A stretch of DNA of 64,000 nt from the NCBI GenBank assembly GCA_004335835.1, contig RWJK01001684.1, positions 34,085 through 98,084 of the forward strand, written 5' to 3'. Below, piece after piece: positions 60,901-64,000 of this stretch; position 1 is the first letter of the stretch, and the number at the start of each line of letters is the position of its first letter. The translations under genes and the position numbers were made by a program. The stretch comes from Scenedesmus sp. ARA3. Taxonomy: Eukaryota; Chlorophyta; Chlorophyceae; Sphaeropleales; Scenedesmaceae. The notes beneath the pieces are model-generated. The model was not told the DNA's origin, made no database searches, and worked only from the letters and a program-made list of their open reading frames with translations.

Positions 60901-63164
60901 TCAACTCGGCAGCTCATACACAAACCACACACGTCGCAGTGTTGCACCGCCAAAGCCATCCCCGCTGCCGCACGGTTTGGATGCATCATCTGCGCACGGC
61001 GTGTAACAACCTAAGGACCCGTTGACTGTGATGTTCAGCAACGGCGCGGTGGTAGGCTCGGCACTGAAAGTGTAGCCGTAACCTGGTCAGCAGCAGGAGC
61101 GGTCAGGGCAGCAAGAACAGTGTGAGGGCACTGCAACCGGCAGCGGCACACATGCCATCTGGTGATAAGTGGCACACCCTGGGGCCGGGGGTGATGGCTG
61201 TGTTGCTGACCAGCACGCACACATTTTTATCCAAAAAAAATGAGAGAAGTGTGACACAACCACAGAGATGCAAGCAAAGCGCAGCTGAAAGCAGTGGTGG
61301 TTACGCGCAAGCATCTGCAGAGCTTAGAATATTCAGGCTCACAGGGACCGCTCAAAATTACCCTGTCGCACTCTCAGCTCACCGGTATCCCCAACGCGTG
61401 CAACCGCAAAGTACTTGGTTCCTTTCATGCGCGCAAAAGCTCCGGCTGTGGCGTAGTTTGCAGCAGTCTCATCTCCAAAGAACTCCTGCAGGTGCTCAAA
61501 CAGTGCGGCTCGTCAATGCACACATACAACATGGTGCTGCTGACAGTTGGCGAGCGAGGCAGTCGTTGCGCGGGCGCTGCCGATGACACTATCCACTAGT
61601 GCATGGCATACATGCATACATGCATGTGCATGCATTGCACGGTTCCTCATCCTTCCTCACAGTACCCTGGAACGCTCTGTGCAAGATACACCCAAGGTGA
61701 AGTGCACGCTGCAACGTGCACTGGCCCAGGTGATATTCTTGGTCCTTGCAGCCGTCACACGATTCAAATCTGTGGAGCAGCCATGGCCTCTGCTTGTGCC
61801 TCCTCACCAATACAACGTACAAGCTGCCGATGTATGGCAAACATCAGCAGCAGCAGCCCTAGCAGCAGGATAAGCACACCAGGGGCGCAGCTCACCTCAG
61901 AAGGATGGCCTTGCAGGAAAGCCGCCTGATCCGTCACACAGCCCCTAGGAATGGGGCCACCAGGCGGCACCAGCTGGTACAATGCAAACACCTGTCCAGC
62001 ACAGCATGACAGCATGACAGCATGTACGCCATGCAGCACAGCATGACAGCACAGCACAGCACAGCACAGCATGACAGCATGACAGCATGTACGCCATGCA
62101 GCACAGCATGACAGCATGACAGCATGGACGCCATGTGCTAGGCCCTGGCGGCAGGCTGATGCGCTGTGTTGCTTCAGCACAGTGGTGAAAGAGGCCTGCT
62201 GTTGGACTTCAAAGGCAGGAGCCACAGGCAGCGGCCTTGACTTGCAAGCAAGCAGCATGCAGAGCGTTGCCTTTCAGCTGACAAACAGTGCCTGAGCACT
62301 GCCGTGCGCTGCTGGCAGCCACAGTGAACTGACATGGGCTAGGCGACTCCTATGTACCAACTGAGTATTGACAGCGCTGTGCAGCATAAGTACATTTACA
62401 GCATCATGAGTGCACAGTGCAGCCAGGAACGTGGATAGGGATACATTGGACCAACATTGCAGGCAGACACAGTCCAACAAAGACGCCATTGAACGGCGTG
62501 AGCTGATCAGGTCGCATGCCGCTCACGTCTGGCTTATCTGCAGCACATGCAGACTCTGTAACCGGCCCCTTTTCTGTGGATCGAGCAAGGTCGCCCAAAA
62601 GAACGCAAACTCCGCCAATTCTGACTTGAAAGAGCGGGAACATATAGTCTTCAGAACCTGCTGCTATCTGCCAGCACCAATCTGTCGTGTCAGAAATGCT
62701 GGCAATAGCTACAGGGTCTCTCCGGAAGCAGCCCAGGTATGCTGGGGCTGCGTGCAAAACAAAAAAATTGCGGTGCAGCAGCGTATATAAGTTCAAATAC
62801 GAAAGGCTAAACAAACATGGTGGGGAAGGCCCAGTTGGTGCATGACATCTGGTTGGCGTCCTAACGCAGTCAGGGACCGGTGCTTGGCGCATTGAAGTTA
62901 GCGAGTGAAGCAGGATGCCGTGACAGATGGGTTGCATGTGTGAGCATTGCAGAAGAAGGATTGCATTCAAGCTGGCGAGTGACGCAGGATATCGTGACAG
63001 ATGGGTTGCATGTGTGAGCATTGCAGAAGAAGGTTTTCATACAGCAATGCACAACCCACCACCGCTAACCACACACCCATCAACACATCGTCTGATTCAC
63101 CTGGTTGTTTTGGAATGAAGTCAGCCACAAACATCTGCGCCGCGCTTTTGTTGCATTCCCACAG
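60901..63164 (-). CDS. WSC-like extracellular Cys-rich protein (5' end not found)
   Basis: Exons with matching phases where both ends are visible: 63164-63101, 62747 to about 62480 (3' end uncertain), 62240 to about 62130, 61991-61896, 61485-61383 and 61082-60901 (stop). The pieces read as repeated modules: APAYLGCFRRDPVAI with WCWQIAAG and FPLFQVRIGGVCVLLGD; SASACRQGLAH joined to VFALYQLVPPGGPIPRGCVTD; then YATAGAFARMKGTKYFAVARV, GCYTPCADDASKPCGSGD and WFVYEL. This resembles WSC carbohydrate-binding modules (GCF, conserved Cys, final VYEL) and suggests a cell-wall or secreted protein. A helix-like stretch directly after 61896 is intron, since GAG|GTGAGC precedes it. The fold call is by pattern only. 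Confidence 0.55.
61996..62135 (-). repeat. Minisatellite at a WSC-gene donor
   Basis: Repeats of CATGACAG and of a unit with ACGCCATGCAGCACAG (three times, first copy variant) fill the intron from the exon end to the next acceptor. The first unit overlaps the end of the exon, as in the junction arrays. Confidence 0.75.
62885..63040. repeat. 74-bp tandem duplication
   Basis: CGTGACAGATGGGTTGCATG... recurs exactly 74 bp apart (near 62919 and 62993), with the start of a third unit before it. It lies in the intron between exons 63101 and 62747. Confidence 0.85.
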
Positions 63165-63707
63165 CTGCACAGCAAACACACATGGCAGATGTGAGCCACA
63201 TGTCAGTTACTACACTGTTGTCACTCAGCTACACTATCGCTCCCTAGAGTGATAGACATGTGAGTGCTCAGAGCTCTGCTCTGACCTCACTATGCTTACG
63301 CCAGAAGACATTGTGTAGGTGGTTACAACAGTATGTTTGTGCGTGGGGCAACCAAAGCTAGCAATCGAGGCCGTTCTCAACCAATCTCATCAAGACATAG
63401 CAGCACAATGAATGGCAGGATGACAGTGCCATCGTCACCCACTCCCCACAACCATTAGACAAGCAGCACGCAGATCCAAACCAGCCAAAAAAATCTGCGA
63501 TTTTATTCGCTGCTTCAACATGCGCCGACACTGCCACCCAAGCTGCTGGTGGCAGGGCTGGGCCGGGCACATTGTGTCCTCAGGCTGGGCGGGATGACCA
63601 ATGAGCACTCCTGCAAGAAATGATCAAGCTTCACAACAGAACAGTGTTAGATTCACAACCATATTTACACCACATACACGCGCCAATGGTCACCACACCA
63701 TGACCAT
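63165..63707. other. Gap between WSC-like gene and recombinase fragment
   Basis: No supported gene. The missing 5' exons of the WSC-like gene may lie here or may have been separated by the recombinase-bearing element. Confidence 0.4.
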
Positions 63708-64000
63708 TCAACCTTGCTGCTGCTGGCGGGACGCCTGCAGCAGCTCTGCTGAGCTATGGTACAAGTACTGCCGCACTACATCCGACTTCCAGCGCCCCAT
63801 CACCATGATCTGCCGTACTGACACCCCTTGCTGCACCGCCCATGTGGCTCCGCCCCTGCGCAGCGAGTGCGCTGCATACAGATCCCAATCCTGCACCCCA
63901 ACCTTCTCCAGCGCCTTGCGCAGGCGCACGCCCACAGTGGTCTTGCGCAGGCGCTGCTGCTTGCCCTCGCGCGCAGTGAACACAGGCCCCACAGGGTCAC
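63708..64000 (-). CDS. Tyrosine recombinase C-terminal fragment (mobile element)
   Basis: The frame is open to the window edge and ends at a stop at 63708. It holds the C-terminal catalytic half of a tyrosine recombinase: AAHSLRRGGATWA supplies the His and second Arg of the HxxR box, MGRWKSD the His/Trp position, and VVRQYLYHS the candidate nucleophilic Tyr. In eukaryotes such enzymes come from DIRS-type retrotransposons, Cryptons or related YR elements. No frame damage is visible in this part. The N-terminal half and any partner genes are outside the window, so the element class cannot be decided. Confidence 0.8.
   Translation of the reverse strand, partial: DPVGPVFTAREGKQQRLRKTTVGVRLRKALEKVGVQDWDLYAAHSLRRGGATWAVQQGVSVRQIMVMGRWKSDVVRQYLYHSSAELLQASRQQQQG

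Noticed and set aside
60519..61006. Plus-strand gene over the last WSC exon
   Set aside because: For 60901-61006 the minus-strand exon is supported by phase-matched junctions and the Cys pattern; the plus frame is then antisense. The part below 60900 remains open and is listed as unresolved.
61764..61895. Transmembrane C terminus (GVLILLLGLLLLMFA) of the WSC-like gene
   Set aside because: A consensus donor GAG|GTGAGC precedes it, and the next exon joins in phase with a proper acceptor, so this is intron sequence from CTG repeats.

Overview
The window is nuclear DNA of a eukaryote, most likely a chlorophycean green alga. The genes are intron-rich with GTGAGC/GTGCGT donors and TGCAG acceptors, third codon positions are GC-rich, CAG/CTG repeats give poly-Gln, poly-Ala and poly-Ser tracts, and the gene set (plant-type SAM synthetase, algal receptor-like kinase, RBR/MAT3-type retinoblastoma protein) fits. 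I rebuilt exons by hand from reading frame, splice consensus and phase. Two assembly gaps (50 N and 4 N) are present. Layout, left to right: (1) 1-4242, minus: S-adenosylmethionine synthetase, 3' end outside the window. (2) 5608-9576, minus: FAM47-like protein with huge low-complexity inserts. (3) 9577-14.5 kb: mostly non-coding, with one orphan exon and short repeats. (4) 14708-29885, minus: about 1720-residue receptor-like protein kinase of about 21 exons. (5) 31209-38164, plus: 1920-residue Ser/Ala/Gln-rich protein of unknown function. (6) 39460-41876, plus: 578-residue unknown protein. (7) 41.9-45.6 kb: no supported gene. (8) 45606-56030, minus: retinoblastoma-related protein, 12 exons, every splice phase consistent, about 1435 residues. 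(9) 57070-57730, plus: small membrane protein. (10) 57.7-60.9 kb: unresolved coding remnants. (11) 60901-63164, minus: extracellular WSC-like Cys-rich protein, 5' end not found. (12) 63708-64000, minus: tyrosine-recombinase fragment entering from the right edge. The outstanding observation is structural. In the SAM synthetase, receptor-kinase and RBR genes, and weakly in the WSC-like gene, short segments that straddle a single exon-intron junction are tandemly duplicated 2 to 9 times. The result is one intact exon plus a ladder of truncated exon heads (each with its acceptor) or exon tails (each with its donor) inside the neighbouring intron. Both N gaps lie inside such arrays. I saw no such array in the two plus-strand genes between them. 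This is either a real, possibly intron-remodelling, duplication process or an assembly effect; divergence between copies favours the former. The genes have no obvious shared pathway. RBR controls the size-dependent cell cycle, the receptor kinase would signal at the plasma membrane, and SAM synthetase supplies methyl groups.
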